A stretch of DNA of 64,000 bases from Filimonas lacunae (GCF_002355595.1 NZ_AP017422.1:6204823-6268822); one strand, 5' to 3'. Shown: positions 26,767 through 35,968, numbered from the stretch's first letter. Numbers and translations are program-made. The notes: a model not told the origin generated them from the sequence alone.

Positions 26767-28728
26767 ATGAACATTACACCCGGACCATTACTGCAAAACA
26801 TTGATAGTCCAGCTGACCTTAAAAAGCTTAACAGAGAACAATTACACCAGGTATGCGACGAGCTGCGTCAATATATTATTGATGTAGTAAGCGTGTATGG
26901 TGGCCACTTTGCGGCCAGCCTGGGTGTGGTGGAACTGAGTGTAGCCCTGCATTATGCTTATAATACTCCATACGACCAGCTGGTGTGGGACGTAGGTCAC
27001 CAGGCGTATGGTCATAAAATATTAACCGGTCGCCGGGATGCTTTCCCTACCAACCGTAAATACAACGGCTTGAGCGGTTTTCCTAAAAGAACAGAAAGTG
27101 AATACGACACCTTTGGTGTAGGCCACTCTTCCACTTCTATTTCTGCCGCGTTGGGTATGGCCATGGCTGCTAAATACAAAGGTGAGGACCGTAAATCGGT
27201 AGCCGTAATTGGCGATGGTTCCATGACCGCAGGTATGGCTTTTGAAGCCATGAACCACGCAGGTGTTGCCGATGCCGACATGCTGATTATCTTAAATGAT
27301 AACTGCATGAGCATTGACCCTAACGTGGGAGCCTTGAAGGAATATCTTACCGACATTACTACTTCTCAAACCTATAATAAGTTCAGAGACGACGTTTGGA
27401 CCCTGTTGGGCAAGTTACCGGTAGGTAAAAACTTTAGCCGCGACATGGCCAGCAAGCTGGAAGCAGGTGTAAAAGGGATGGTTAACCGCCATAGCAACCT
27501 GTTTGAAGCATTGAACCTGCGTTACTTTGGCCCTATTGATGGACATAATATCACCAAACTGGTAGATACCCTGAAAGATCTGCGCCAGATACCCGGTCCC
27601 AAAATCCTGCACATTGTTACTGTAAAAGGTAAAGGATATGCACTGGCCGAAAAAGATCAGACCAAATGGCATGCTCCCGGGCTATTTGATAAAGTAACCG
27701 GTGAAATTTACAAGAAAGCTTATACCGCTCCTCAGCCACCCAAATACCAGGATGTGTTTGGCCACACGATGATTGAACTGGCGGAAAAGAACGATAAAAT
27801 AATGGGGGTAACCCCGGCTATGCCAAGCGGCAGCTCGTTAAAGTTCATGATGGAACAAATGCCCAACCGTGCTTTTGACGTAGGCATTTGCGAACAGCAT
27901 GCAGGTACGGTAAGTGCCGGTCTGGCTACCCAGGGTATGCGCGTGTTCTGCAACATCTACTCGTCGTTTATGCAACGCGCCTACGACCAGGTAGTGCATG
28001 ACATTGCTATTCAAAAACTGCCGGTGGTACTTTGTTTAGACCGTGCAGGTTTGGTAGGTGAAGATGGTCCAACCCACCATGGCGCATACGATATTCCTTA
28101 TTTCCGTTGTATTCCTAATATGGTTATCAGCGCTCCTATGAACGAGCAGGAACTACGTAACCTGATGTATACTGCGCAGTTGGAAAGCAACCAGTCGCCT
28201 TTTGTTATCCGCTATCCACGTGGCGAAGGTGTGATGCCTGAATGGCGTACTCCGTTTGAGGAAATTACCATAGGCAAAGGCCGCAAAATCAAAGACGGTA
28301 AAGAAGTGGCTATCCTCAGTTTTGGTCATCCTGGTAATTTTGCCACTACCGCTATTCGTGAACTGCGTACCGAAGGCATAGATCCGGCTCATTACGATAT
28401 GCGCTTTGTTAAGCCTATTGATGAAGAGCTCCTGCACGAAGTGTTCAGCAAATACAAACACGTGATTACGGTAGAAGATGGCACTATAGTAGGTGGTTTT
28501 GGCAGTGCTGTTGTAGAGTTTATGGCAAAGCACCGTTACCAGGCCAGTGTTACTATTTTAGGTATTCCTGACCGTATTGTAGAACATGGCACTTTAAAAG
28601 AACTGTACCGCGAGTGTGAATATGATGCTATTGCTATTGCTGCTGCTGTACGCAGCGCCGTAAAGGCAACCGGCACTTCTGTAAGCACTGCCGTAAACGG
28701 ATCTGGCGAATTAACCATAGCAGGATAA
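26767..28728 (+). CDS. dxs: 1-deoxy-D-xylulose-5-phosphate synthase
   Basis: First enzyme of the MEP isoprenoid pathway: condenses pyruvate and glyceraldehyde-3-phosphate using thiamine diphosphate. 653 residues in transketolase-like order: N-terminal TPP domain (YDQLVWDVGHQAYGHKILTG, metal/TPP motif GDGSMTAGMAFEAMNHAG...NDN), pyrimidine domain (VGICEQHAGTVSAGLATQG, CLDRAGLVGEDGPTHHG) and C-terminal domain. The product line feeds the polyprenyl substrates used by the GGGP synthase 4 kb away. Monocistronic, ended by a strong terminator. Confidence 0.96.
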   Translation: MNITPGPLLQNIDSPADLKKLNREQLHQVCDELRQYIIDVVSVYGGHFAASLGVVELSVALHYAYNTPYDQLVWDVGHQAYGHKILTGRRDAFPTNRKYNGLSGFPKRTESEYDTFGVGHSSTSISAALGMAMAAKYKGEDRKSVAVIGDGSMTAGMAFEAMNHAGVADADMLIILNDNCMSIDPNVGALKEYLTDITTSQTYNKFRDDVWTLLGKLPVGKNFSRDMASKLEAGVKGMVNRHSNLFEALNLRYFGPIDGHNITKLVDTLKDLRQIPGPKILHIVTVKGKGYALAEKDQTKWHAPGLFDKVTGEIYKKAYTAPQPPKYQDVFGHTMIELAEKNDKIMGVTPAMPSGSSLKFMMEQMPNRAFDVGICEQHAGTVSAGLATQGMRVFCNIYSSFMQRAYDQVVHDIAIQKLPVVLCLDRAGLVGEDGPTHHGAYDIPYFRCIPNMVISAPMNEQELRNLMYTAQLESNQSPFVIRYPRGEGVMPEWRTPFEEITIGKGRKIKDGKEVAILSFGHPGNFATTAIRELRTEGIDPAHYDMRFVKPIDEELLHEVFSKYKHVITVEDGTIVGGFGSAVVEFMAKHRYQASVTILGIPDRIVEHGTLKELYRECEYDAIAIAAAVRSAVKATGTSVSTAVNGSGELTIAG

Positions 28729-28749
28729 CTGCTTTGGTTTGTAAATACT

Positions 28750-28786
28750 AAAAAGCCCGCTTTGGTAATTCCGAAGCGGGCTTTTC
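28750..28786. terminator. Terminator between dxs and scpA
   Basis: AAAAGCCCGCTT, loop, AAGCGGGCTTTT. Symmetric A and T runs make it usable by both convergent genes. Confidence 0.85.
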
Positions 28787-28802
28787 TATGTAAATAAGGT
28801 GA

Positions 28803-29648
28803 TTAGTTTAATCTTGGACCGTGGTTCAGGGCCGAAACAGGACCAACACCACCATTATCATCGGGTTGCGCAAAAAGACCACTGAAATCTTCTTCTTTAC
28901 GCTCGTTGTTCCATTCCAGCACAAAGTTGTTTTTGCCTTCGCCAATCATAATAGCCATATAGTTCAGCTGAACCAGCTCTAACAAAGAGAGAAACAGGAA
29001 TATCGCGTGTACCTTGTCTTCTACAATGTCAAATATTTTCTCAAAGGCAACCGTTTTTTCCTTTTTCACTAACCCCAACATATGTGTACGACTGCTTTCC
29101 ATGGTATAGTTATACTTTACCACCGTATGCACCGGCTTGTTGGTTTTGGTTTGCATACGGGACAGCACCTTTTCGTAGGTTTTCATCAGCTTAAACAGGG
29201 TAACGGTTTGTATTTCCGAACCTTCCGAAGCTTCTTCCCCAATGGATGCTATTTCCTTTTGCAGGTTACCACGCTTCATCATCAGCATACGCATAGCTTC
29301 CAACTCCACCATTTCAGCTGCCGCCTGCTTAAAGCGCTTGTATTCCAATATTTTATCTACCAGTTCCTGGCGAGGATCAATTTCGTTGCCTTGTGCGTCA
29401 ATCTCCTTACGGGGCAGCAGCAGCTTGGCTTTAATACGCATTAAGGTAGAAACGAACAGGATAAACTCACTGCTCAGTTCAATGTTCAGTTTTTCCTGGG
29501 AATGGATATAGGCCAGGAAATCCTGTATAATACGGTTGATGGGAATATTGTAGATATCCAGCTCGTCACGCTCAATGAAGAACAATAACAGGTCAAACGG
29601 ACCTTCAAATTGTGGTAGCTTAATCTGGTAGTTAACTGCTGTTTGCAC
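28803..29648 (-). CDS. scpA: Segregation and condensation protein A (ScpA, kleisin)
   Basis: Kleisin subunit of the SMC-ScpAB condensin that compacts and helps segregate the chromosome. 281 residues; family start IKLPQFEGPFDLLLFFIERDELDIYNIPI and ILFVSTLMRIKAKLLLPR, with the C-terminal winged-helix part (FLFLSLLELVQLNYMAI) that contacts the SMC head. No scpB or smc lies next to it. Monocistronic. Confidence 0.93.
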   Translation of the reverse strand: MQTAVNYQIKLPQFEGPFDLLLFFIERDELDIYNIPINRIIQDFLAYIHSQEKLNIELSSEFILFVSTLMRIKAKLLLPRKEIDAQGNEIDPRQELVDKILEYKRFKQAAAEMVELEAMRMLMMKRGNLQKEIASIGEEASEGSEIQTVTLFKLMKTYEKVLSRMQTKTNKPVHTVVKYNYTMESSRTHMLGLVKKEKTVAFEKIFDIVEDKVHAIFLFLSLLELVQLNYMAIMIGEGKNNFVLEWNNERKEEDFSGLFAQPDDNGGVGPVSALNHGPRLN

Positions 29649-29766
29649 TATTCCTCCCTTTTTTATAACTGATTCAATCTGACATCGATACGGCCAATAA
29701 GCGAATTAACCAAGGTGTCTGTAGCAAATGTAGGGATGCAGTTAAGCCATTCCAATTGAAGTAAAT

Positions 29767-29795
29767 CACACCTTACCCACATATGAATAAGGTGT
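29767..29795 (-). terminator. Hairpin downstream of mscL
   Basis: CACACCTTA, 11-base loop, TAAGGTGTG: a 9-bp perfect stem 35 bases past the mscL stop. The T run that should follow on the minus strand is short, so terminator function is uncertain. Confidence 0.4.
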
Positions 29796-29829
29796 GGACA
29801 ACTTTCTGAATAACTTGTGAAAATAGGTG

Positions 29830-30258
29830 CTATTTTTTTAATCCGTCCCTTATCTCCATCAACAGCTTTTCAGTGGTAGTTGGCTCAGGAGGCGCTGTAG
29901 GCTTAGCTTCCTCTTTGGCCTTCAATCTGTTAATGCCTTTTACCATCAGGAAAATTATTAACGCCAGTAAAACGAAATTGATCAAAACTGTTAGAAAGTT
30001 CCCATATGCAAAGATCACAGTATCAGCTACTTTACGGGCATCTTCCAAACTTGTTCCCTCCGGAACGGCTCCTCTTAGCACTACATACATCTTGCTAAAG
30101 TCGGGCTTGCCTATAATAGCCGCTACAATAGGCATAATCAGGTCGTTCACCACACTGTCCACAATCTTTCCAAAAGCCGCACCGATAATAACACCCACTG
30201 CCAGGTCAACTACGTTGCCCTTCATGGCAAACTGCTTAAACTCCTTTACAAAACTCAT
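29830..30258 (-). CDS. mscL: Large-conductance mechanosensitive channel
   Basis: Inner-membrane pentameric channel that opens under membrane tension to release solutes during hypo-osmotic shock. 142 residues: amphipathic N-helix ([18 protein letters not shown]), first helix [19 protein letters not shown], periplasmic loop, second helix [19 protein letters not shown], and a charged C-terminal bundle. Typical length. 34 bases downstream of the ppk2 stop, likely separate. Confidence 0.95.
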   Translation of the reverse strand: MSFVKEFKQFAMKGNVVDLAVGVIIGAAFGKIVDSVVNDLIMPIVAAIIGKPDFSKMYVVLRGAVPEGTSLEDARKVADTVIFAYGNFLTVLINFVLLALIIFLMVKGINRLKAKEEAKPTAPPEPTTTEKLLMEIRDGLKK

Positions 30259-30292
30259 ACGCTTACATTTTTATTGTGATAGATACGGATTA

Positions 30293-31042
30293 CTATGCTT
30301 TTTTCAACCCCGGATAGCGCATTTTTAATGCACTCAGGGCATCTTTCAGCTTTTTAGCAACAATATACTCTTTATACCAGTTTTGATCGGCGGGCACTAT
30401 TGTCCAGGGTATTTTGTTACATTCTTCAAAACAATCTTCATATACCTTCCTGTATTCTGGCCACAACTTCGCTTCCGCAAAATCGCTTTCGTTGTACTTC
30501 CATTGCTTGGTTTTGTCGTCCAGGCGCTCGTTCAGGCGTAGTGATTGCTCTTTTTCCGAAATATGCAGGTAAAACTTCAAAATGGTGGTGTTATTATGTT
30601 CTGCCAGCAACCACTCAAAATCGTTAATAGCCCGCATGCGCTTATAGGCCGTTTCTTTATCACACAGGTTATGCACCCGCGTAACCAGTATGTCTTCATA
30701 ATGACTTCTGTTAAACAACTGTATCATGCCCTTTGCCGGGGCATTCTTGTGAATGCGCCACAAAAAGTCATGTCCCAGCTCTTCAGCCGTAGGCACTTTA
30801 AAAGAATGCACCATCACCCCTTGCGGGTTCAGATTGCCAAATACTTTGCGAATTAAGCCATCCTTGCCACTGGCATCCATGCCTTGCAGCACCACCAATA
30901 CCGAATGTTTACTCTCGGCATACAGCAAATTCTGCAGCTCGTTCAGCTCGCTGATAATACCGGCAGTTTCCAGCTTCACCTGTTCTTTCTGCAATGCACC
31001 AGGCGCCCTGGTATCAATTTCTTCCAGTTTAATCCTTCCCAT
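30293..31042 (-). CDS. Polyphosphate kinase 2 family protein
   Basis: Uses inorganic polyphosphate to phosphorylate nucleotides (AMP/ADP or GDP). Open from 31090, but the ATG at 31042 (MGRIKLEEIDTRAPGAL) is chosen because the upstream part overlaps the frr terminator. Motifs: Walker A LQGMDASGKDGLIRKV, Walker B FNRSHYEDILVTRVH, lid LDDKTKQWKYNESDFAEA. About 249 residues, a single PPK2 domain; whether it prefers AMP, ADP or both is not readable. Starts 30 bases after the frr hairpin. Confidence 0.9.
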   Translation of the reverse strand: MGRIKLEEIDTRAPGALQKEQVKLETAGIISELNELQNLLYAESKHSVLVVLQGMDASGKDGLIRKVFGNLNPQGVMVHSFKVPTAEELGHDFLWRIHKNAPAKGMIQLFNRSHYEDILVTRVHNLCDKETAYKRMRAINDFEWLLAEHNNTTILKFYLHISEKEQSLRLNERLDDKTKQWKYNESDFAEAKLWPEYRKVYEDCFEECNKIPWTIVPADQNWYKEYIVAKKLKDALSALKMRYPGLKKA

Positions 31043-31061
31043 GCGTTTATTATTTTGTTCC

Positions 31062-31101
31062 GGAAAAAAAATATCCCGGGTACATAACATAACCGGGATA
31101 C
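31062..31101 (-). terminator. Rho-independent terminator after frr
   Basis: On the minus strand TATCCCGG, loop, CCGGGATA followed by eight T, 27 bases past the frr stop. Confidence 0.8.
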
Positions 31102-31127
31102 ACTATCATTTGTTGAAACGATGCTGG

Positions 31128-31691
31128 TTATACAGTCATCATTTCTTTTTCTTTTGCCGCCAGGTGCTTCTCTACCAGGGCAATGTATTTGTCTGTGATA
31201 TCCTGCACGCTTTTCTCTGCATCTTTGGCAGCATCTTCGCTCAGGCCATCCTTCTGTAATTTTTTAATGTCTTCAATAGCATCACGCCTGATATTGCGGA
31301 TAGCCACTTTTGAAAATTCGCCTTCGCCGCTGGCTTTTTTAAACAACTCCCGTCTTCTTTCTTCTGTTAACGGGGGTAAAAACAGCCTGATCATAATACC
31401 ATCATTCTGCGGGGTAACGCCTATGTTGGCCATCATAATAGCGCGTTCTATAGGAGCGATCATGTTTTTCTCCCAAGGCTGTATGCTAACGGTGCGCACA
31501 TCCAGTATCACAATGTTAGATACCTGTGCTATAGGAGTAGGCGCTCCATAATATTCAACAGTTATGCCATCAAGCATAGCCGGACTGGCCTTACCTGCCC
31601 TGATCTTAGTCAATTCCGTTTCAAGGTGATTTATTGCCTTTTTCATGGTCGACTCAGCATCGTCCAATATCAGGTCCAGTTCTTCTGACAT
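31128..31691 (-). CDS. frr: Ribosome recycling factor
   Basis: With EF-G splits post-termination ribosomes. 187 residues, standard length. Conserved segments: KAINHLETELTKIRAGKASP, the domain II start VEYYGAPTPIAQVSNI, IRLFLPPLTEERRRELFKKA and AIRNIRRDAIEDIKKL. Monocistronic with its own terminator; the usual neighbour pyrH is not here. Confidence 0.96.
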   Translation of the reverse strand: MSEELDLILDDAESTMKKAINHLETELTKIRAGKASPAMLDGITVEYYGAPTPIAQVSNIVILDVRTVSIQPWEKNMIAPIERAIMMANIGVTPQNDGIMIRLFLPPLTEERRRELFKKASGEGEFSKVAIRNIRRDAIEDIKKLQKDGLSEDAAKDAEKSVQDITDKYIALVEKHLAAKEKEMMTV

Positions 31692-31787
31692 ATTTCATTC
31701 ATTTTAATGGCGGCAAAGCTAATAAATCCCGCCAAAAAAGCAGCTCAATTTTCACAGGCTCCTGCATCTCAAATGGGCTTTTTTAGG

Positions 31788-31795
31788 TAGGTTTG
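31788..31795 (+). promoter_or_regulatory. Possible -7 element of transketolase N-half gene
   Basis: TAGGTTTG, 18 bases before the ATG at 31814, fits TAnnTTTG. No good -33 TTG. Confidence 0.35.
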
Positions 31796-31813
31796 TCAAA
31801 ATTATTTTTTATC

Positions 31814-32656
31814 ATGGCTAACGTTCAAGAGCTGGAAAAGATTGCCTCCCAGGTTAGAAGGGATATTGTACGAATGGTTCATGCAGTGCAAAGCGGTCAC
31901 CCTGGTGGTTCATTAGGTTGTACAGACTTCTTAACCACCCTGTATTTCAAGGTGATGAAGCACGATACCAATTTCAACATGGATGGTACTAATGAAGATA
32001 TTTTCTTTTTGTCTAACGGACATATTTCGCCTGTATTTTACTCCGTACTGGCGCGTTCCGGTTATTTTGACGTAAAAGAATTAGCCACCTTTCGTAAATT
32101 AAATTCCCGTTTACAGGGCCACCCTACTACCCACGAACACTTACCAGGTATTCGCGTAGCCAGTGGTTCATTAGGTCAGGGCATGAGTGTGGGCATTGGT
32201 GCAGCACTTGCTAAAAAGATCAATGGCGACAAGCAACTGGTATACACCCTGCATGGAGATGGAGAACTGGACGAAGGCCAAAACTGGGAAGCTATTATGT
32301 TTGCCGGTTCTAAAGGCGTGGATAATTTAATCTCTACTATTGATCACAACGGTCAGCAAATTGACGGCCCTACCGATAAAGTAATGAACCTGGGTAACCT
32401 GCACGCTAAATTCGAAACTTTCGGATGGACCGTGTTGGATATGGATGGTAATAACATTGCCGATGTTATTAAAGTAATGGACGAAGCCAAAGCCTTAACC
32501 GGTAAAGGCAAGCCTATTGCTATTATTATGAAAACTTCTATGGGCAAAGGCGTTGATTTCATGGAAGGCAGCCACGAATGGCACGGCATTGCACCTAACG
32601 ACGAGCAACTGGCCAAAGCACTGGCTCAGTTACCAGAAACTTTAGGCGACTACTAA
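31814..32656 (+). CDS. Transketolase N-terminal subunit (split transketolase)
   Basis: Thiamine-diphosphate-binding N-terminal half of transketolase (pentose phosphate pathway). About 280 residues against about 650 for a full enzyme. Open from a TTG at 31793, but the ATG at 31814 (MANVQELEKIASQVRRD) is standard. Motifs: VQSGHPGGSLGCTDFLT, GSLGQGMSVGIGAALAKK and the TPP motif GDGELDEGQNWEAIM...DHN. It ends normally at SLPETLGDY-like residues and is followed by a terminator, so the C-terminal half must be encoded outside this window. Confidence 0.92.
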   Translation: MANVQELEKIASQVRRDIVRMVHAVQSGHPGGSLGCTDFLTTLYFKVMKHDTNFNMDGTNEDIFFLSNGHISPVFYSVLARSGYFDVKELATFRKLNSRLQGHPTTHEHLPGIRVASGSLGQGMSVGIGAALAKKINGDKQLVYTLHGDGELDEGQNWEAIMFAGSKGVDNLISTIDHNGQQIDGPTDKVMNLGNLHAKFETFGWTVLDMDGNNIADVIKVMDEAKALTGKGKPIAIIMKTSMGKGVDFMEGSHEWHGIAPNDEQLAKALAQLPETLGDY

Positions 32657-32677
32657 ACACTTCTTATTGTAAATAGC

Positions 32678-32712
32678 AAAGCGGCTATCTCCTGTGAGGT
32701 AGCCGCTTTTTT
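32678..32712. terminator. Terminator after transketolase N-half
   Basis: AAAGCGGCTATCT, loop CCTGTG, AGGTAGCCGCTTTTTT with one G-U pair, 21 bases past the stop. Convergent gene on the right may share it. Confidence 0.8.
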
Positions 32713-32748
32713 ATCAGGCTTTTGGAAAAAACGTATACCCTGGCCGTA

Positions 32749-33333
32749 TCATTCTTTTTGTAAACGTAAGGTGTCATATGTGTTACCTATGCCAGTTTCA
32801 TGAATATCTACAGGTGCTTTCCGAACAACCAACTCTTTCTTTTCATCATCCCATATCCCGTTATTCACCGGAGTTCTGTCTTCATTACACAGCACACCTT
32901 CATGCTTTTCCAATAACAAAAAAGCTGGCCGCTCTACATTAAACCCGCAAATAGCAGCACCTAAAAAGGCAGGTGGTGCTTCATATAAACGAATCACTCT
33001 ATTATCCAATACTTTTTGCACCGGATAAACAGGTGTTAATGCAAGAGAAGCAGGTAAAGCCAGGAATATCCCACCCAACCAAAAGAAAAGTCCTATCACT
33101 ATACTGGCTAGCGGGTATATCATATAATAAAAAGCCCGTTTTTTCAAGGAAGACACAGCTGAAATAAACAATACAATCCCTAACGTGTACAACAGCCAGT
33201 TTATCACAAGTCCTATAGATTCATGCAAGTGCCACCCAATTGCACGTCTGCAAATAAAATTGCCAATCGCCAGTATCAGCAACCCAAAATGCCATTTTTG
33301 TAACACCCATTGCCACCCTTTACCTGCTTTCAT
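32749..33333 (-). CDS. Membrane protein of unknown function
   Basis: Not recognised. 194 residues: three hydrophobic helices in the first 95 residues (FGLLILAIGNFICRRAI, LVINWLLYTLGIVLFISAV, MIYPLASIVIGLFFWLGGIF), then a soluble C-terminal part (about residues 105-194) with many charged residues. No known motif. Its upstream region is the gene-free interval carrying the 43-bp repeats, so its promoter lies on the side of that array. Confidence 0.6.
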   Translation of the reverse strand: MKAGKGWQWVLQKWHFGLLILAIGNFICRRAIGWHLHESIGLVINWLLYTLGIVLFISAVSSLKKRAFYYMIYPLASIVIGLFFWLGGIFLALPASLALTPVYPVQKVLDNRVIRLYEAPPAFLGAAICGFNVERPAFLLLEKHEGVLCNEDRTPVNNGIWDDEKKELVVRKAPVDIHETGIGNTYDTLRLQKE

Positions 33334-33673
33334 TAATATGTTCCTCTCTGTGCTGATTCACTGCTACCAGATTCTTTTAACTTGTTATTCCACTCTATTC
33401 CTGCATTTTGAAACAATAATCTCATAGCAGTAAATCTATTGTGATAGTACAAATAAAGATATTCTTTTATTTAAAGTTTATGGTATTGCATTATAGGTGA
33501 TGTACAAAATGCTGCCAGGCAACTCCTGTAAAACTTCCAGCTTTCTTGTTATAACTTTCAGGGTGTCAAAAGGGTTTGCCATGAAATTGTAGTAACTTAC
33601 GAATAGTTGCAGTTTGCTTTTTATGCAATAGTATTCCCTCATTCATCGCTTTGCAATATGGGCAATCATACTG
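33334..33673. other. AT-rich non-coding stretch before the repeat array
   Basis: 340 bases with no convincing ORF, RNA gene or terminator. It should contain the promoter of the minus-strand membrane protein, but no clear TAnnTTTG was found. Confidence 0.5.
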
Positions 33674-34219
33674 AAAGTACTTACCTGTTCATTTAAAACA
33701 CTTACCATTCATTCTATAATACTGAATAGACGACTGCAAATGTTTATAAATGCCCTGTAAGCACTTACAACTCTTACCAAAGTGTTTCACAACTGCTTAA
33801 AAGTACTTACAGACATTTTTTATACACTTGTAAAACATTTTAAAGTACTTACAATACACTTTGTAAGTACTTACGAACCATTTTAAAGTACTTACAAGGC
33901 ACTATGTAAGTGCTTACGAACCGTTTTAAAGTACTTGCAATACACTCTGTAAGTACTTACGAGCCGTTTTAAAGTACTTGCAATGCACCCTGTAAGTACT
34001 TACGAACCATTTTAAAGTACTTACAATGCACTCTGTAAGTACTTACGAACCATTTTAAAGTACTTGCAATGCACCCTGTAAGTACTTACGAACCATTTTA
34101 AAGTACTTACAATGCACCCTGTAAGTACTTACGAACCATTTTAAAGTACTTACAATGCACTCTGTAAGTGCTTACGAACCATTTTAAAGTACTTACAATG
34201 TCCTCTGTAAGTACTTACA
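33674..34219. repeat. Tandem array of 43-bp units built on AGTACT palindromes
   Basis: Eight complete 43-bp units (33842, 33885, 33928, 33971, 34014, 34057, 34100, 34143) plus a 33-base partial ninth from 34186; degenerate copies precede them from about 33674. Each unit is AAAGTACTTAC, a 10-base link like AATGCACTCT, the perfect palindrome GTAAGTACTTAC, then GAACCATTTT. The AGTACT cores are 22 then 21 bp apart throughout, close to two helical turns. Neighbouring halves form inverted repeats with 10-bp stems. Differences are mostly A/G or C/T. 43 is not a multiple of three, so it is not a coding repeat. It lies between the 3' end of the lolE-like gene and the 5' side of the membrane protein gene. 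Confidence 0.95.
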
Positions 34220-34273
34220 AGCGACTCAGATGTTGTTGAAATTCAATTGAGATTGCCTAAGAACGCTATTAAA

Positions 34274-35491
34274 CTAGCTTTTCAGGCTATATGCCTGCAC
34301 CGAAGCTTTACGTGCGGGAATCCAGGCGGCAAAGATGGTTACCAGGAATACGGTACAGGCTACCAGTATAAAATCCCAGCCACTCATTTTAACAGGATAG
34401 TAATCTATAATAAAAGTGCCGCCCTGTAGTTTCACCAGTTTAAATTGTAACTGGATAACGCAAATGAGATAAGCCAGCACCATACCAATTACACCACCTA
34501 CGGTAGCTAACACAAATCCTTCGCTTAAAAAAATGCGCTGGATTAAATTATCACTGGCACCTACTGCTTTAAGCAGGGTAATGTCTTTTTGCTTTTCCAT
34601 TACCAGCATGGTTAAGGCGCCGATCATATTAAAAGCTGCCACCAGCAGAATAAGAGAAAGCACTCCATAAATAAACCATTTTTCTACCTGCATTACAGTA
34701 AACAGGCTTTGATTTTGCTCTAACCGGGTACGTACAATAAAGTTATCACCCAGGGTGCGCTGCAGGTTCTTTTTCACCTTATTCAAATCATCCGGGTTGC
34801 TTACTGCCATTTCAATAGCACTGTACTCATTGGCTTTCAGGTCCAGCATATATTGAATAAAAGGCAGATTGGTAAAAGCATATTTGTTATCAAACTCCTG
34901 CTGCACTGTAAAAGCACCGCTTACATCTACATTAAACGAGCGCATACCATTTTCAGCAGAAAAGCTGGTAGCACTTCTGTCGGGCAGATACAACGTTAAT
35001 GGCAGGCCCTGTTTTCCCGGATCAGCCACCACAGCGTTTTCAATACCCACGCCTGCTACCAGCATAGGCTTGTCGGTGGTGCCTACATCATACTTGCCAT
35101 GGGAGATATGTGCATTTAAGTTATTGGTAGCAGTAAAATGTTCGTCGACTCCTTTAATACTTACAATGGTTTGAAAATCGCCATTCAGCAACATGGCTTT
35201 TTCTTCCACCACAAAGCTGAGTTGTTTAATACCAGTCACCTTTTTAATAGCAGCCAGCTGGTTATTATCCAGTACAAAAAACTTACCCTTAGCCGGAGCC
35301 ACTTTAATATCGGAGTAAAAATCGGTGTACAGTGTTTTTACCAGGTCTTCAAAACCATTAAACACACTTAGCACTACTATTAAAGCAGTGGTGCCTACCG
35401 CAATGGCAAGCACACTTATCCAGGCAATAATATTAATTGCGTTTGTACTTTTTTTACTCTTAAAATAGCGCCAGGCAAATAGTAATTCCAA
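34274..35491 (-). CDS. LolC/LolE-type lipoprotein-releasing ABC permease
   Basis: Inner-membrane permease thought to help release lipoproteins from the inner membrane. 405 residues: N-terminal LLFAWRYFKSKKSTNAINII and helix AWISVLAIAVGTTALIVVLSVF, a large periplasmic domain (about residues 50-265), then three C-terminal FtsX-type helices (YGVLSLILLVAAFNMIGALTML, VLATVGGVIGMVLAYLICV, ILVACTVFLVTIFAAWIPA). Contains LLKAVGASDNLIQRIF, typical of FtsX domains. Follows rbfA by 18 bases, likely co-transcribed. The ATPase LolD is not adjacent. Confidence 0.88.
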   Translation of the reverse strand: MELLFAWRYFKSKKSTNAINIIAWISVLAIAVGTTALIVVLSVFNGFEDLVKTLYTDFYSDIKVAPAKGKFFVLDNNQLAAIKKVTGIKQLSFVVEEKAMLLNGDFQTIVSIKGVDEHFTATNNLNAHISHGKYDVGTTDKPMLVAGVGIENAVVADPGKQGLPLTLYLPDRSATSFSAENGMRSFNVDVSGAFTVQQEFDNKYAFTNLPFIQYMLDLKANEYSAIEMAVSNPDDLNKVKKNLQRTLGDNFIVRTRLEQNQSLFTVMQVEKWFIYGVLSLILLVAAFNMIGALTMLVMEKQKDITLLKAVGASDNLIQRIFLSEGFVLATVGGVIGMVLAYLICVIQLQFKLVKLQGGTFIIDYYPVKMSGWDFILVACTVFLVTIFAAWIPARKASVQAYSLKS

Positions 35492-35509
35492 GTGTGGGGG
35501 CTTTATCGT

Positions 35510-35914
35510 TTATGGTTGTTCTTCTGTAGCCTTTTCGTTGCCATCTGCTTTGCGCTGTGCGTCATCTGCGTTTATTTGCTTAAATACTTCCTCCATTTTA
35601 AACACATGCTCCAGGGTATCGTCCAGGAAAAAATGCAGCACCGGCATTCTGCGCAGCTGATGTTTTACCCTATCGCTCAGTTCTTTTTTAATTTCCCACG
35701 ACCGCTCATCAATCTTTTTCATGGCGGCTTTTTCATCGGCTACTTTAAAAAAGCTTACATATATCCGTGCTTCCAACAGGTCGGGAGTAACCTTTACAGA
35801 GGAAATAGACACCATTCCTCCATACATCATATTGAATCCCAGCCTTCTGAAAATGTCGTTCAGTTCTTCCTGCAGAACCCCGGCCACCTGCCGTTGACGT
35901 TTGCCTTCCTCCAT
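35510..35914 (-). CDS. rbfA: Ribosome-binding factor A
   Basis: Small KH-type protein that binds 30S subunits during 16S rRNA maturation and cold adaptation. 134 residues: KRQRQVAGVLQEELNDIFRR at the start, VSISSVKVTPDLLEARIYVS as the KH core, RRMPVLHFFLDDTLEHVFKME near the end. A charged C-tail follows. First gene of rbfA-lolE; divergent from the ABC exporter 54 bases away. Confidence 0.93.
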   Translation of the reverse strand: MEEGKRQRQVAGVLQEELNDIFRRLGFNMMYGGMVSISSVKVTPDLLEARIYVSFFKVADEKAAMKKIDERSWEIKKELSDRVKHQLRRMPVLHFFLDDTLEHVFKMEEVFKQINADDAQRKADGNEKATEEQP

Positions 35915-35968
35915 AATCTAACATTTAATTGGCTGTAAAAGTAGTTACTTTGCTGGTTTATTGAAGAT

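Noticed and set aside
29790-29825. DnaA-box-like sequences near TGTGGACAA
   Set aside because: Only one near match, no cluster and no oriC-type neighbours.
33674-34219. CRISPR array
   Set aside because: Repeats alternate with near-identical linkers rather than unique spacers, unit length is 43 bp in total, and no cas gene is nearby.
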